DNA of 64,000 bases from Thiopseudomonas denitrificans (GCF_002866065.1 NZ_LNJZ01000008.1:208346-272345), one strand, 5' to 3'; counted from the stretch's first letter, positions 25,917-34,195 are shown. Notes: generated by a model from the letters alone, not told the origin. A program made the numbers and translations.

Positions 25917-26402
25917 ATGACGATCAAATCCAACCTGTTCAAATGCGTCGCCGTTACTGGTCTGGCTTTAAGCCTTGGCAGTGTTTCGGCATTCACTATG
26001 GCCGCTGAAGAAGAGCATGATCACGGTCAGGCTATCACCGAGATGCAACTGAACAACGGCAGCAAATGGGGTATTGATGCACCACTGAGCCAAGCGATGG
26101 CTAAAATCAGTCAGGCAATCAATGCAGAAGTTGAATCCATTCACGCTGATACACTGGCACAGGAAAACTATGTCGCCTTGGCGAGTGAAATCAATACCCA
26201 GGTTGCTTACATGATTGAAAACTGTGAGCTGGAGCCGGCAGCCGATGCGCAACTGCACATCATTATTCACGATCTGATGGACGGTTCAGCCAGCATGGAA
26301 AACCAGTCCAGCGCACGCAATGGTGCTGTAAAAGTTATCAACGCACTGGGTAACTATGCCAATTACTTTGATGATCCCAAGTTTCAGCCAGTCGCACACT
26401 AA
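25917..26402 (+). CDS. Secreted protein of unknown family, likely target of the adjacent two-component system
   Basis: A 161-aa protein with a clear signal peptide (residues 1 to about 30, MTIKSNLFK then a hydrophobic core ending in SVSAFTMAA). The mature part starts with an acidic/His-rich EEEHDHGQ and continues as mostly helical sequence, possibly a small helical bundle. I do not recognise the family. The start has a strong GAGAGGAAA ribosome binding site. A PmrA-type box in its promoter and its place directly after the sensor kinase suggest an envelope-stress or metal-related periplasmic effector. A strong terminator follows. Confidence 0.75.
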   Translation: MTIKSNLFKCVAVTGLALSLGSVSAFTMAAEEEHDHGQAITEMQLNNGSKWGIDAPLSQAMAKISQAINAEVESIHADTLAQENYVALASEINTQVAYMIENCELEPAADAQLHIIIHDLMDGSASMENQSSARNGAVKVINALGNYANYFDDPKFQPVAH

Positions 26403-26450
26403 ACAGCCACAATCAGCAAAAGACGGAGATGCACCCGTCTCAGACTGCTG

Positions 26451-26487
26451 ACAAACCCCTCGTTTCCATCGAGGGGTTTGTTTTTTA
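26451..26487 (+). terminator. Rho-independent terminator
   Basis: A 12-bp stem, ACAAACCCCTCG (26451-26462) with CGAGGGGTTTGT (26470-26481), is followed by a run of T to 26487. It terminates the secreted-protein transcript just before the transposase remnant. Confidence 0.93.
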
Positions 26488-26520
26488 TACTGGCCACAAA
26501 TCTGCCGCAGGATTTGTACG

Positions 26521-27003
26521 ATGCTACGTGATCGCCCTCAGACCCAGTCCGAACTTGAAGGTGTCTGCATTGATGAGTTGGTTCCTTCAGACCATTTGCT
26601 GCGTAAAGTAGACCGCCATAATGGTCGTCCGGCGCTGAATCCGACTCTAATGTTCAAGCTGCTGCTCGTAGGCTATTTGTTCGGCATTCGCAGTGAACGT
26701 CAGCTGAACCGTGAAGTTCAGATCAACGTAGCCTACCGCTGGTTCCTGGGTTTGAACTTGACCAACACAGCTCCTGATGCCAGCACGCTCAGTCAGAACC
26801 GTCGTCGCTTTAATGACTCGGATGTCTACCAGCAAATTTTCGATGCAGTTGTTGTCCAAACGATGAAGCGCAATCTGGTATCCGGTACCGGCTTGTATAC
26901 CGACTCAACCCCCCTGAAAGCCAATGCCAACAAGGGGAAATGGGTCAAGGCACAAGCCTTGTCAGAATGGCAAGCCTATGAGCCAAAGACTTCCGCCCTC
27001 TAA
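26521..27003 (+). pseudogene. Truncated transposase, probably IS1182 family
   Basis: This is the N-terminal part (160 aa) of a transposase. Segments such as LMFKLLLVGYLFGIRSERQL, NVAYRWFLGLNL, DASTLSQNRRRF and GLYTDSTPLKANANK are typical of IS1182-like elements, which are normally about three times as long. The frame stops at 27001, and the bases beyond it do not read as the missing catalytic region, so the 3' end is lost. I could not identify terminal inverted repeats. It marks the right end of the low-GC block. Confidence 0.8.
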
Positions 27004-27081
27004 ATGCTTGCACCCAAAAGCGGCATTGATGTGGATAAAACGACAAACCCCACCGAAAAGGCGAGGATTGTTAGCTACCTG

Positions 27082-27106
27082 AGGGCCTGTGATTACAGGC
27101 CCTTTT
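27082..27106 (+). terminator. Hairpin between the transposase remnant and the SBF transporter
   Basis: AGGGCCTGT (27082-27090) pairs perfectly with ACAGGCCCT (27095-27103) around a 4-nt loop, followed by a short T run on the plus strand. It lies just past the stop of the converging transporter gene and may stop transcription from the left. Confidence 0.55.
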
Positions 27107-27124
27107 ACTCGATTCCATTACCCG

Positions 27125-28096
27125 CTATGGCGCTTCCGCTTCCTGCGGAAAGATCCGTCCGGTCAGCTTGACGTACCAGGCTGCCGACTGCACCTGGATG
27201 ATGTAGGCCAGCGCAATCAGCAGGGCTGCCTGGGCGCCGGCCTCGCCAAAGGCGGTCATCGACAACGCCAGTGCAATCGACAGGTTGCGCATTACCGTAC
27301 CGTAGACCAACGCAATGCCGTTGCCGCGATGCATGGTCTTGCGCGCTACCAGCGTGCTGACCACATAGTTGATGGCATACAGCAGCAACAGCGGCACGAA
27401 GATATAGAGCACCAGCGCAGGCGACTGCAGCAGATTTTTCGCCTGCAGCGCCATGGCGACAAAGACAATGCCCAGTACGCCCAGGGTGGAAAGCACGGGA
27501 AAGTTCGGACCAATGTTTTTCTGGAAGCTGTCCTGGCCATAACGGCGGATCAGGAAGCCTCTGGTCAGCTGGCCGGCCACCAGCGGAATGGCGACAAACA
27601 TCAGGATCTGCTGGAACACCAGCCCGACCTTCATCGGCAACTCGGCACCGAGCAGCAGGTGGACATAAAACGGCGTGAGGAAAGAACCGAGGAACAGGCC
27701 GACAATGGTCAGTTTGATCGCCGCCGGCACATTGCCCTTGGCAAAGCCGGTCCAGGAGATGGTCATGCCGCTGGTCGGCAGCAATGCCGTCAGCAGCAGA
27801 CCCAGCGCCAGCTCCGGCCGGTCGGCAAAAAACAGCCGGCCAAGGCCAAAGGCGACAAAGGGAATCATCAGGAAGTTGATCAGCATGGCCCAGAACTGCA
27901 CCGAACCATGGCCCGACTCGAGCAGCTGTTTGGGCCTCAGACCCACCATCATCGGATACACCATCAACAGGGTCAGGGGCGCAATCAGCACACTCAGTCC
28001 CTGCACGGGAAACAGCAGACCGGCAATCAGGCCCAGTACCAGAAACACCGGAATGCTGAGGCTCAGGTTCTGGTTCAGCCAGCGCAATTTTTTCAT
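27125..28096 (-). CDS. Bile acid:sodium symporter (SBF/BASS) family transporter
   Basis: A 323-aa protein with about ten transmembrane helices of the SBF/Acr3-like superfamily. It includes TALLPTSGMTISWTGFAKGN and ALVYGTVMRNLSIALALSMTAFG, the discontinuous-helix regions of this fold. Acr3-type arsenite exporters belong here, but no ars genes are nearby, so the substrate is unknown. A longer minus-strand frame (27105-28112) overlaps it but translates to a Pro/Ala/Gly-rich artefact. The ATG at 28096 with AGGTGA 5 nt upstream is preferred over the GTG at 28105. Divergent from the second lysO. Confidence 0.85.
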   Translation of the reverse strand: MKKLRWLNQNLSLSIPVFLVLGLIAGLLFPVQGLSVLIAPLTLLMVYPMMVGLRPKQLLESGHGSVQFWAMLINFLMIPFVAFGLGRLFFADRPELALGLLLTALLPTSGMTISWTGFAKGNVPAAIKLTIVGLFLGSFLTPFYVHLLLGAELPMKVGLVFQQILMFVAIPLVAGQLTRGFLIRRYGQDSFQKNIGPNFPVLSTLGVLGIVFVAMALQAKNLLQSPALVLYIFVPLLLLYAINYVVSTLVARKTMHRGNGIALVYGTVMRNLSIALALSMTAFGEAGAQAALLIALAYIIQVQSAAWYVKLTGRIFPQEAEAP

Positions 28097-28295
28097 CAGG
28101 CTCACCTGCCACTTGGGTCGATCAATATGTATTTACGTATACTATACAGCAAACTTGCGCACTTGCCCTCATCCAGCCCGTTGCGGCAGGCTCCAGCTAT
28201 AAAAAAAACCGTCCATGCGTTATAGTGCTGTGCCGGTAGCAGGCTAAAAATCATCCTGTTGCCTTCCTGTCATATCAAACAGTCCAGTCCGCTCC

Positions 28296-29222
28296 GTGTC
28301 GTCCCAGCTTTCCAACATCTTTGCCACCATCCTGCCCATAGTTCTGTACCTGCTGGCCGGCTATGTGGCGGGCAAACGCCTGCCGAAAAACCTCAGCATC
28401 CGGCTGATCCGCGGCATCACGCCGGTGGTCTGGGTAATTCTGTTCGTCATCGGTCTGGAGTCGGGCGAGGCATTCAGCAGCTTCGCCTCCGGCATGCATG
28501 TGCTCAAGCAGGCCGCCATCTATGCCTTCACCATCAGCGCAGTGGTGTTTGTCTGCATCATGCCGCTGAACCGGCGCAGCACGGTGCAGGATGACGACAG
28601 CGGCGGCTGGCAGGCGCTCTGGTATCCGGTCAAGGAATGCCTGATCGCCTTTGGCCTGGTGCTGCTTGGCGCCTTTGCCTACCGCCTGCAGTGGCATGAC
28701 AGCCAGGCCGGCGTGCTGCTGCTGAACATCTCCTGGTGGCTGTATGTGCTGCTGTTCCTGATCGGGCTGGATCTGGCCCAGGTGGCCATCAGCCGCTCCT
28801 GGCTGGCTCCACGGGTATTGAAGATTCCGCTGCTGGTGATGCTGGGCTCAGTGCTGGCCGGCGTATTGCTGAGCTTCATTACCGGCGAGCGGCTGGCCGT
28901 ATCCCTGGCGCTGAGCACGGGTTTTGGCTGGTTCAGCCTGTCCGGTGCCATTGCCGGCCAGTATCTGGGCGATGCCTATGGCAGCGTGGCATTGCTCAAC
29001 GACCTGATACGCGAGCTTATCGGCCTGACCGTGGTGTTCATCCTCGGCCGCAACTTCGCCAACAGCAGCGTCGGCGTCTGCGCCGCCACCGCCATGGATA
29101 CCACACTGCCCTTCGTGCGCAAGGCCTGCCACTACGAATACGTACCCACCGCCATCATCAGCGGCCTGATCCTGACCATTGCCGCGCCATTTTTCATGCT
29201 GTTCTTTCTCAGTTTTGCCTGA
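28296..29222 (+). CDS. lysO: LysO-family exporter, copy 2 (native GC)
   Basis: A 308-aa membrane protein nearly collinear with the product at 22190, with the same GTG start context and C-terminal motifs (LSTGFGWFSLSGAI, TAMDTTLPFVRKA). LysO exports L-lysine and toxic analogues. Codon usage here matches the GC-rich genome, so this is probably the resident copy. The leader shares with copy 1 an element of the form CTATAAAAA, a short spacer, then TATAGTG (about 28197-28230). It ends 2 bp from the stop of a converging LysR gene. Confidence 0.88.
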   Translation: MSSQLSNIFATILPIVLYLLAGYVAGKRLPKNLSIRLIRGITPVVWVILFVIGLESGEAFSSFASGMHVLKQAAIYAFTISAVVFVCIMPLNRRSTVQDDDSGGWQALWYPVKECLIAFGLVLLGAFAYRLQWHDSQAGVLLLNISWWLYVLLFLIGLDLAQVAISRSWLAPRVLKIPLLVMLGSVLAGVLLSFITGERLAVSLALSTGFGWFSLSGAIAGQYLGDAYGSVALLNDLIRELIGLTVVFILGRNFANSSVGVCAATAMDTTLPFVRKACHYEYVPTAIISGLILTIAAPFFMLFFLSFA

Positions 29223-29223
29223 G

Positions 29224-30114
29224 TCATTCAACCGACTGCAGAATCAGCTCCTTCAGCCACATCACCGCCGGGTCCTGTCCGGCCCTTTGTGACCAGTACA
29301 GGTTCAGCGTCAGCGCCGGGCTCGGAAAGGGCAATGGCAGATACGGCAGGCCCAGTTGCCGGGCCAGCCGCTCGGGCAGCGTCGCCGCCAGTTCGGTCTT
29401 GCTGATCAGTGGTTGCACCAGCAGGTAATGGCGGGCCCGCACGCTGACCTGCCGCTGCACGCCAAGCTGTTCCAGATGCAGGTCGATATGGCCCGAGCCC
29501 TGCCGGCGACTGGAGATATGCAGGTGCTGCAGGGCCAGATAGCCGTCCATGTCCAGCTCCTGCTCCAGCAATGGATGCCCGGGCCGCACCACACAGACAT
29601 AGCGGTCCTGCAGCAGCGGCTGATGCAACAACAGCGGCTCACGGCCCGGCTGGGCAACGTCGATCGCCAGATCCAGCTGACCGGCATCCATCTGCTGCAG
29701 GATATTGCTGCGTTCCACCGGATAGCTGTGCACCCGGCAGTCGGGAGCCTGCCGCGTCACTTCCGGCAGACAGCGCGGCAGCACGATCGCCTCGACAATA
29801 TCCGCCATGCTCAGGCGGAAGGTGCGGCTGGCCGTTTCCGGCACAAACTCCATGCCGTCCTGCAGGCTTTGCCGGATCATGCCCAGCGCCTGACGTACCG
29901 GTCCAATCATGGCCTGGGCCCGCGCCGTTGGCTGCATGTGCCGGCCGCTGCGATAGAACAGCTCGTCACCACAGTGCCGGCGCAGCCGGGCCAGTGCATT
30001 GCTCACCGCCGGCTGGGTGATGAACAGCACCTGACTGGCCCGGGTGATGCTGCCATGGGTATAGATGGCCTCGAATACCACCAGCAGATTCAGGTCAATA
30101 CGATGCAGTTGCAT
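29224..30114 (-). CDS. LysR-family transcriptional regulator
   Basis: A 296-aa LysR regulator: helix-turn-helix region DLNLLVVFEAIYTHGSITRA followed by SQVLFITQPAVSNALARLRR, then an effector-binding domain. The frame opens earlier, but the ATG at 30114 has GGGGGAG 5 nt upstream and begins the conserved MQLHRIDLNLL. Divergent from the phosphotransferase operon, which it probably controls through the palindrome at 30176-30191. Confidence 0.9.
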   Translation of the reverse strand: MQLHRIDLNLLVVFEAIYTHGSITRASQVLFITQPAVSNALARLRRHCGDELFYRSGRHMQPTARAQAMIGPVRQALGMIRQSLQDGMEFVPETASRTFRLSMADIVEAIVLPRCLPEVTRQAPDCRVHSYPVERSNILQQMDAGQLDLAIDVAQPGREPLLLHQPLLQDRYVCVVRPGHPLLEQELDMDGYLALQHLHISSRRQGSGHIDLHLEQLGVQRQVSVRARHYLLVQPLISKTELAATLPERLARQLGLPYLPLPFPSPALTLNLYWSQRAGQDPAVMWLKELILQSVE

Positions 30115-30175
30115 GGTTACTCCCCCGCAGGCTGTTTGCACCATAATCATTCACACTGAGAATAGTAGAGCATAA

Positions 30176-30191
30176 ATCTAATAAATTAGAT
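30176..30191. promoter_or_regulatory. Palindromic operator in the LysR/phosphotransferase divergent promoter
   Basis: ATCTAATAAATTAGAT is a perfect 7-bp inverted repeat with a 2-bp centre, in the 147-bp space between the divergent LysR and phosphotransferase genes. Its place and symmetry suit a LysR dimer site. Confidence 0.55.
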
Positions 30192-30261
30192 AAATGATCA
30201 ATAGCGTTTTAGTCTCTGCTATCAGGCAATAACCACTCGACAACAACAAGAGAGACACAGC

Positions 30262-31281
30262 ATGGATCCTTCCCGTACCGAATCTCTGGGCCAGTATCTG
30301 GCCGCTCAGCTACCCGGCTTCCAGGGCCCGCTGCAGGCCAAGAAATTCCCCGGTGGCCAGTCCAACCCGACCTATCTGCTGACCGCAGCCAGCGGTGAAT
30401 ATGTGCTGCGGCGCAAGCCAGATGGCGTGCTGCTGCAATCCGCCCATGCGGTCGATCGCGAGTTCCGCGTGATCAGCGCACTGCGCGATACCCCGGTGCC
30501 GGTGCCACAGGCATTGCTGCTGTGCGACGACGAACAGGTGGCCGGTAGCATGTTCTACGTGATGAGCCACGAGCCCGGGCACATTTTCTGGGACCCGGCC
30601 CTGCCCGAAATAACGCAGGAGCAGCGCATCGACTATTACCGCGAAGCGGTACAGACACTGGCCGCCCTGCACAGCGTGGATCTGGAGCAGGCCGGCCTGA
30701 GCGATTTCGGCCGCCCGCAAGCCTACTTCCAGCGCCAGCTGCAACGCTGGGTGCAGCAGTACCGCGCCTCGGAAACCGGCACCCTGCCGGCCTTCGAACA
30801 GCTGATCGTCTGGCTGGAAGAGAACCTGCCGGAAGACGACGGCCAGGTCAGCCTGATCCATGGTGACTACCGCTTCGACAACCTGATTTTCCAGCCTGAT
30901 GCGGTAAAAATCCGCGCCATCATCGACTGGGAGCTGTCCACCCTCGGCCACCCGCTGGCCGACATCGCCTATTTCTGCATGTGCCTGCGCCTGCCCTCGG
31001 CCGGCAGCTACAAGGGCCTGCACCAGGTGGATCGCGGCGCTCTGGGCCTGCCCAGCGAAGCCGAAATCCGCAAGCTGTATTGCCGCGCCCGTGGCATCGA
31101 ACATATCGAGCACTGGACCTTCTACGTGGCCTTTAGCTTCTTCCGCCTAGCCGCCATTTTGCAAGGCGTTTACAAACGCGCGCTGGACGGCAACGCCTCC
31201 AGCACCCAGGCGCTGCAGGTCGGCAAGATGGCCCAGCCGCTGGCACAGATGGCCCTCGACATGATCGCAACCGAACAATAA
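30262..31281 (+). CDS. Phosphotransferase of the APH / ACAD10-11 type
   Basis: A 339-aa aminoglycoside-phosphotransferase-fold kinase with the catalytic loop LIHGDYRFDNLIF and the Mg-binding AIIDWELSTLGHPLADIAY. It also has the FPGGQSNPTYLL nucleotide-loop segment typical of kinases associated with acyl-CoA dehydrogenases (LvaA, ACAD10/ACAD11 N-terminal domains). Those kinases phosphorylate hydroxyacyl-CoA esters. It is the first gene of a tight operon with an SDR and an acyl-CoA dehydrogenase, which points to hydroxy fatty acid breakdown rather than antibiotic resistance. Confidence 0.85.
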   Translation: MDPSRTESLGQYLAAQLPGFQGPLQAKKFPGGQSNPTYLLTAASGEYVLRRKPDGVLLQSAHAVDREFRVISALRDTPVPVPQALLLCDDEQVAGSMFYVMSHEPGHIFWDPALPEITQEQRIDYYREAVQTLAALHSVDLEQAGLSDFGRPQAYFQRQLQRWVQQYRASETGTLPAFEQLIVWLEENLPEDDGQVSLIHGDYRFDNLIFQPDAVKIRAIIDWELSTLGHPLADIAYFCMCLRLPSAGSYKGLHQVDRGALGLPSEAEIRKLYCRARGIEHIEHWTFYVAFSFFRLAAILQGVYKRALDGNASSTQALQVGKMAQPLAQMALDMIATEQ

Positions 31282-31295
31282 CAAGGAGCAACCCC

Positions 31296-32060
31296 ATGAC
31301 CACCAACCTGTTTGACCTGACCGGCAAAATCGCGCTGGTCACCGGTGCCAGCCGCGGCATCGGCGAAGCCATTGCCCGCCTGCTCGCCAGCCAGGGCGCC
31401 GAAGTCATCATTTCCAGCCGCAAGCAGGAAGACTGCCAGGCCGTGGCCGACAGCATCAACGCCGAGGGCGGCAAGGCCAGCGCCCATGCCTGCCACATCG
31501 GCGACATGGACTCCATCGCCAGCCTGTTCGCCATGATCCGCGAGCGCCATGGCCGGCTCGACATCCTGATCAACAACGCCGCCACCAACCCCTGGTTCGG
31601 CCACATCCTGGATACCGACCAGCTCGCCTTCGAGAAGACCTACGAGGTCAACCTGCGCGGCTACTTCTTCATGTCGGTGGAAGGCGGCAAGCTGATGCGC
31701 GAACAGAAGTCCGGCTGCATCGTCAACACCGCCTCGGTCAACGCACTGCACCCACAGCCCATGCAGGGCATCTACTCGATCAGCAAGGCGGCGGTGGTCA
31801 GCATGACCAAGGCCTTTGCCCGCGAATGCGGCCCGCTGGGCATCCGCGTCAACGCCATCCTGCCCGGTCTGACCGAAACCCGCTTTGCCAGCGGCCTGTT
31901 CGACAACCAGGCACTGTACCAGCAAATCGTCAGGCAGATTCCGCTGCAGCGTCATGCCATGCCCGAAGACATGGCCGGCACCGTGCTCTATCTGGTCTCC
32001 GATGCCGCCCGCTACACCACCGGCGCCTGCATCGTGGTCGATGGCGGCCTGACCCTCTGA
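31296..32060 (+). CDS. Short-chain dehydrogenase/reductase
   Basis: A 254-aa classical SDR with TGASRGIG cofactor binding, the NNAATNPWFG segment, the catalytic YxxxK in GIYSISKAAVVSM and the C-terminal IVVDGGLTL. It lies 14 bp after the kinase gene and 11 bp before the acyl-CoA dehydrogenase gene. It probably acts on an acyl-CoA or hydroxyacyl intermediate of the same pathway; the exact substrate is unknown. Confidence 0.9.
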   Translation: MTTNLFDLTGKIALVTGASRGIGEAIARLLASQGAEVIISSRKQEDCQAVADSINAEGGKASAHACHIGDMDSIASLFAMIRERHGRLDILINNAATNPWFGHILDTDQLAFEKTYEVNLRGYFFMSVEGGKLMREQKSGCIVNTASVNALHPQPMQGIYSISKAAVVSMTKAFARECGPLGIRVNAILPGLTETRFASGLFDNQALYQQIVRQIPLQRHAMPEDMAGTVLYLVSDAARYTTGACIVVDGGLTL

Positions 32061-32071
32061 GGAGCAACAGA

Positions 32072-33316
32072 ATGAATTTTGCCTACAGTGAAAAAAGCCT
32101 GGAGTTACAGGCCCGCCTGAACGACTTCATGGATGCCCACGTGGTGCCGCGTATCGGCCAGTGGCAGCAGGAAGTCAGCGCCGGCATCTATCCGGTGTCC
32201 TTCATGGACGACCTGAAAGCACTGGCCAAAGAGGAAGGTCTGTGGAACCTGTTTCTGCCCGGCCTGCACGACGACGAGCCCGGCACCCGCCTGACCAACC
32301 TGGAATATGCCCCGCTGGCCGAGATCATGGGCCGTGTGTCCTGGGCCTCCGAGGTATTCAACTGCAATGCGCCGGACACCGGCAACATGGAGCTGCTGCA
32401 TCTGTGTGCCACACCTGAACAGCGCGAGCGCTGGCTGCTGCCGCTACTCAATGGCGAGATCCGTTCGGCCTTTGCCATGACCGAACCGGACGTGGCCTCC
32501 TCCGATGCCACCAACATCCAGACACTGATCCGCCGCGACGGTGACGACTATGTGATCAACGGCCGCAAGTGGTTCATCACCAATGCCGCGCACCCGCAGT
32601 GCGACTTCCTCATCGTGATGGGCAAGACCGATCCGGATGCCGACACCCGCCGTCAGCAAAGCATGGTGATAGTGCCCATGAACACGCCCGGCGTGCAGGT
32701 GGTGCGCAATATCAGCGTGATGCACCACGTGTCACCGGAAGGCCACAACGAGATTGTGCTGCGTGACGTGCGCGTACCAGTCAGCAATCTGCTGGGCGAG
32801 GAAGGCTCGGGCTTTGCGCTGGCCCAGGCCCGTCTCGGTCCCGGCCGCATCCACCACTGCATGCGCAGCATCGGCGCCGCCGAGCTGGCCCTGCAGCTGA
32901 TGCTGGACCGCATCCAGGAACGCAAGACCTTTGGCCGCTTCCTGTACCAGCACGGCTCCACCGCCGAGCGGGTGGCCGAGTCACGGCTGCAGATCGAGCA
33001 GGCCCGCCTGCTGGTGCTCAAAGCCGCCTGGATGATCGACGAGCTGGGCGCCAAGGCCGCGCGCAAGGAGATTTCCATGATCAAGGCGGTGGTGCCGCGC
33101 ATGCAGGAACAGGTGATCGACCGCGCCATCCAGAGTTTTGGTGCCATGGGCCTGAGCCCCGACACCCCGCTGGCCGATCTCTGGATCAACGCCCGTGCCC
33201 TGCGTCTGGCCGATGGCCCCGACGAGGTGCACCTGCGCAGCATTGCCCGCATGGAGCTGAAGCAGGCGCAGGAGCGGGTTGGTCATACCAGTCGCTACAT
33301 GACGCCGAAGCAGTAA
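32072..33316 (+). CDS. Acyl-CoA dehydrogenase (ACAD10/11-like)
   Basis: A 414-aa FAD-dependent acyl-CoA dehydrogenase. Signature segments are AFAMTEPDVASSDATNIQ, YVINGRKWFITNAAHP and the C-terminal RAIQSFGAMGLSPDTPL with HLRSIARMEL. Unlike most family members it is close to the dehydrogenase domain of ACAD10/ACAD11. Together with the kinase at 30262 it forms a split version of that enzyme. The ATG at 32072 is preceded by GAGGAGCA. The last codons are repeated 200 bp downstream (GAAGCAGTAA at 33520-33529). Confidence 0.9.
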   Translation: MNFAYSEKSLELQARLNDFMDAHVVPRIGQWQQEVSAGIYPVSFMDDLKALAKEEGLWNLFLPGLHDDEPGTRLTNLEYAPLAEIMGRVSWASEVFNCNAPDTGNMELLHLCATPEQRERWLLPLLNGEIRSAFAMTEPDVASSDATNIQTLIRRDGDDYVINGRKWFITNAAHPQCDFLIVMGKTDPDADTRRQQSMVIVPMNTPGVQVVRNISVMHHVSPEGHNEIVLRDVRVPVSNLLGEEGSGFALAQARLGPGRIHHCMRSIGAAELALQLMLDRIQERKTFGRFLYQHGSTAERVAESRLQIEQARLLVLKAAWMIDELGAKAARKEISMIKAVVPRMQEQVIDRAIQSFGAMGLSPDTPLADLWINARALRLADGPDEVHLRSIARMELKQAQERVGHTSRYMTPKQ

Positions 33317-33346
33317 CAATGGGTAGGTTTTTTGCACTGCGGTTAC

Positions 33347-33432
33347 TGGCAGGGCGGGGCATCCCGGCCGGCTACGCTGGTTCGGCCTGCGGCCAAACCG
33401 CTAAATGCCGGCCGGGATGCCCCGCCCTGCCA
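33347..33432. repeat. 26-bp perfect inverted repeat with nested hairpin
   Basis: Bases 33347-33372 are the exact reverse complement of 33407-33432 (26 bp, very GC-rich, beginning TGGCAGGGCGGGG). The 34-nt centre holds a second near-perfect palindrome, GGTTCGGCC (33379-33387) with GGCCAAACC (33391-33399). The surrounding 312-bp gene-free stretch (33317-33628) is flanked on its left part by a 10-bp direct repeat GAAGCAGTAA (33307-33316 and 33520-33529). No gene is supported here. It could be a small non-autonomous mobile element or a supercoiling/termination structure. Confidence 0.75.
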
Positions 33433-33567
33433 ATGTCCACCTTGTGCGGTGGAGGGTATCTGGCCCGCCTGCCGCGGGCTGCTGTCGCGTGCCAGGAACA
33501 GAATTTCCCGCATGAAACTGAAGCAGTAAGCAAAGACTATTGCCCCGGGGATACCTGGGCAGCAGGC

Positions 33568-33594
33568 AAAAAAAACCGGGCCACCAGGGCCCGG
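33568..33594 (-). terminator. Rho-independent terminator of the YceI gene
   Basis: On the minus strand a 7-bp GC stem (CCGGGCC 33576-33582 with GGCCCGG 33588-33594, plus-strand reading) is followed by eight T. It lies 35 bp after the YceI stop codon. Confidence 0.88.
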
Positions 33595-33628
33595 CAAATG
33601 CCAAGAGGAAGGGAGACCTCTCTTACTG

Positions 33629-34195
33629 TTACTGCTTGATACCTTCCACCTGGATCTCCAGACGTACCTCGGCCGGAACCGGGCCAAGGAACAGATCCAG
33701 ACCCCACTGGGTGCGGTCAATGGTGGCACTGAAGTCACCACCACAAACGGTGGCACCCTCAAACATCGGGCTTTCATAGCAGTTGAAACTGTCGGCGTTC
33801 AGGGTCACCGGGTTGGTCTTGCCCATCAGGGTCAGATTGCCGGTCACGCTCTGTGGCTGGTTGTTCTCAAAGGTCCAGGCAGTGGACTCGAAGGTCATGG
33901 TCGGATATTTTTCGACATTCAACAGATCGGCACTTTTCAGGTGGCCATCAAAGCCCGTATTACCGGTCTGGACGCTATCGGTCGGAATCACGATTTTCAG
34001 CTGGCCGGTACCCTTTGCCGCATCCAGCTGCAGCTCGCCTTCAATATTGTAGAAACCGCCATGGTTGGTACTGGTACCAAAGTGGCCGATGGCAAAGCGT
34101 GCGTTGGTGTGGTCCGGGTCGAGTTTATAGGTGTCGGCCAGTACACTGGTGCTCAGGGCTGCGGCCAGCAGGCCAAGGGAAAATTGCTTGATCAT
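33629..34195 (-). CDS. YceI-family periplasmic lipid-binding protein
   Basis: A 188-aa protein with a signal peptide (MIKQFSLGLLAAALSTSVLA) and the YceI lipocalin-like beta-barrel: YKLDPDHTNARFAIGHFGTS, SADLLNVEKYPTMTF, and a C-terminal DRTQWGLDLFLG. The family binds polyisoprenoid lipids. It is monocistronic, with a clear terminator. Confidence 0.92.
   Translation of the reverse strand: MIKQFSLGLLAAALSTSVLADTYKLDPDHTNARFAIGHFGTSTNHGGFYNIEGELQLDAAKGTGQLKIVIPTDSVQTGNTGFDGHLKSADLLNVEKYPTMTFESTAWTFENNQPQSVTGNLTLMGKTNPVTLNADSFNCYESPMFEGATVCGGDFSATIDRTQWGLDLFLGPVPAEVRLEIQVEGIKQ

Noticed and set aside
27105-28112. 335-aa minus-strand frame overlapping the SBF transporter
   Set aside because: Its translation is Ala/Gly/Pro/Asp-rich with no domain pattern, while the other frame gives a clear membrane transporter with a good ribosome binding site.
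27089-28225. 378-aa plus-strand frame opposite the SBF transporter
   Set aside because: Gln/His/Arg-rich low-complexity translation antisense to a real gene.
33319-33639. 106-aa open frame between acyl-CoA dehydrogenase and YceI
   Set aside because: It runs through the perfect inverted repeat and the YceI terminator, and the translation shows no domain; not a gene.
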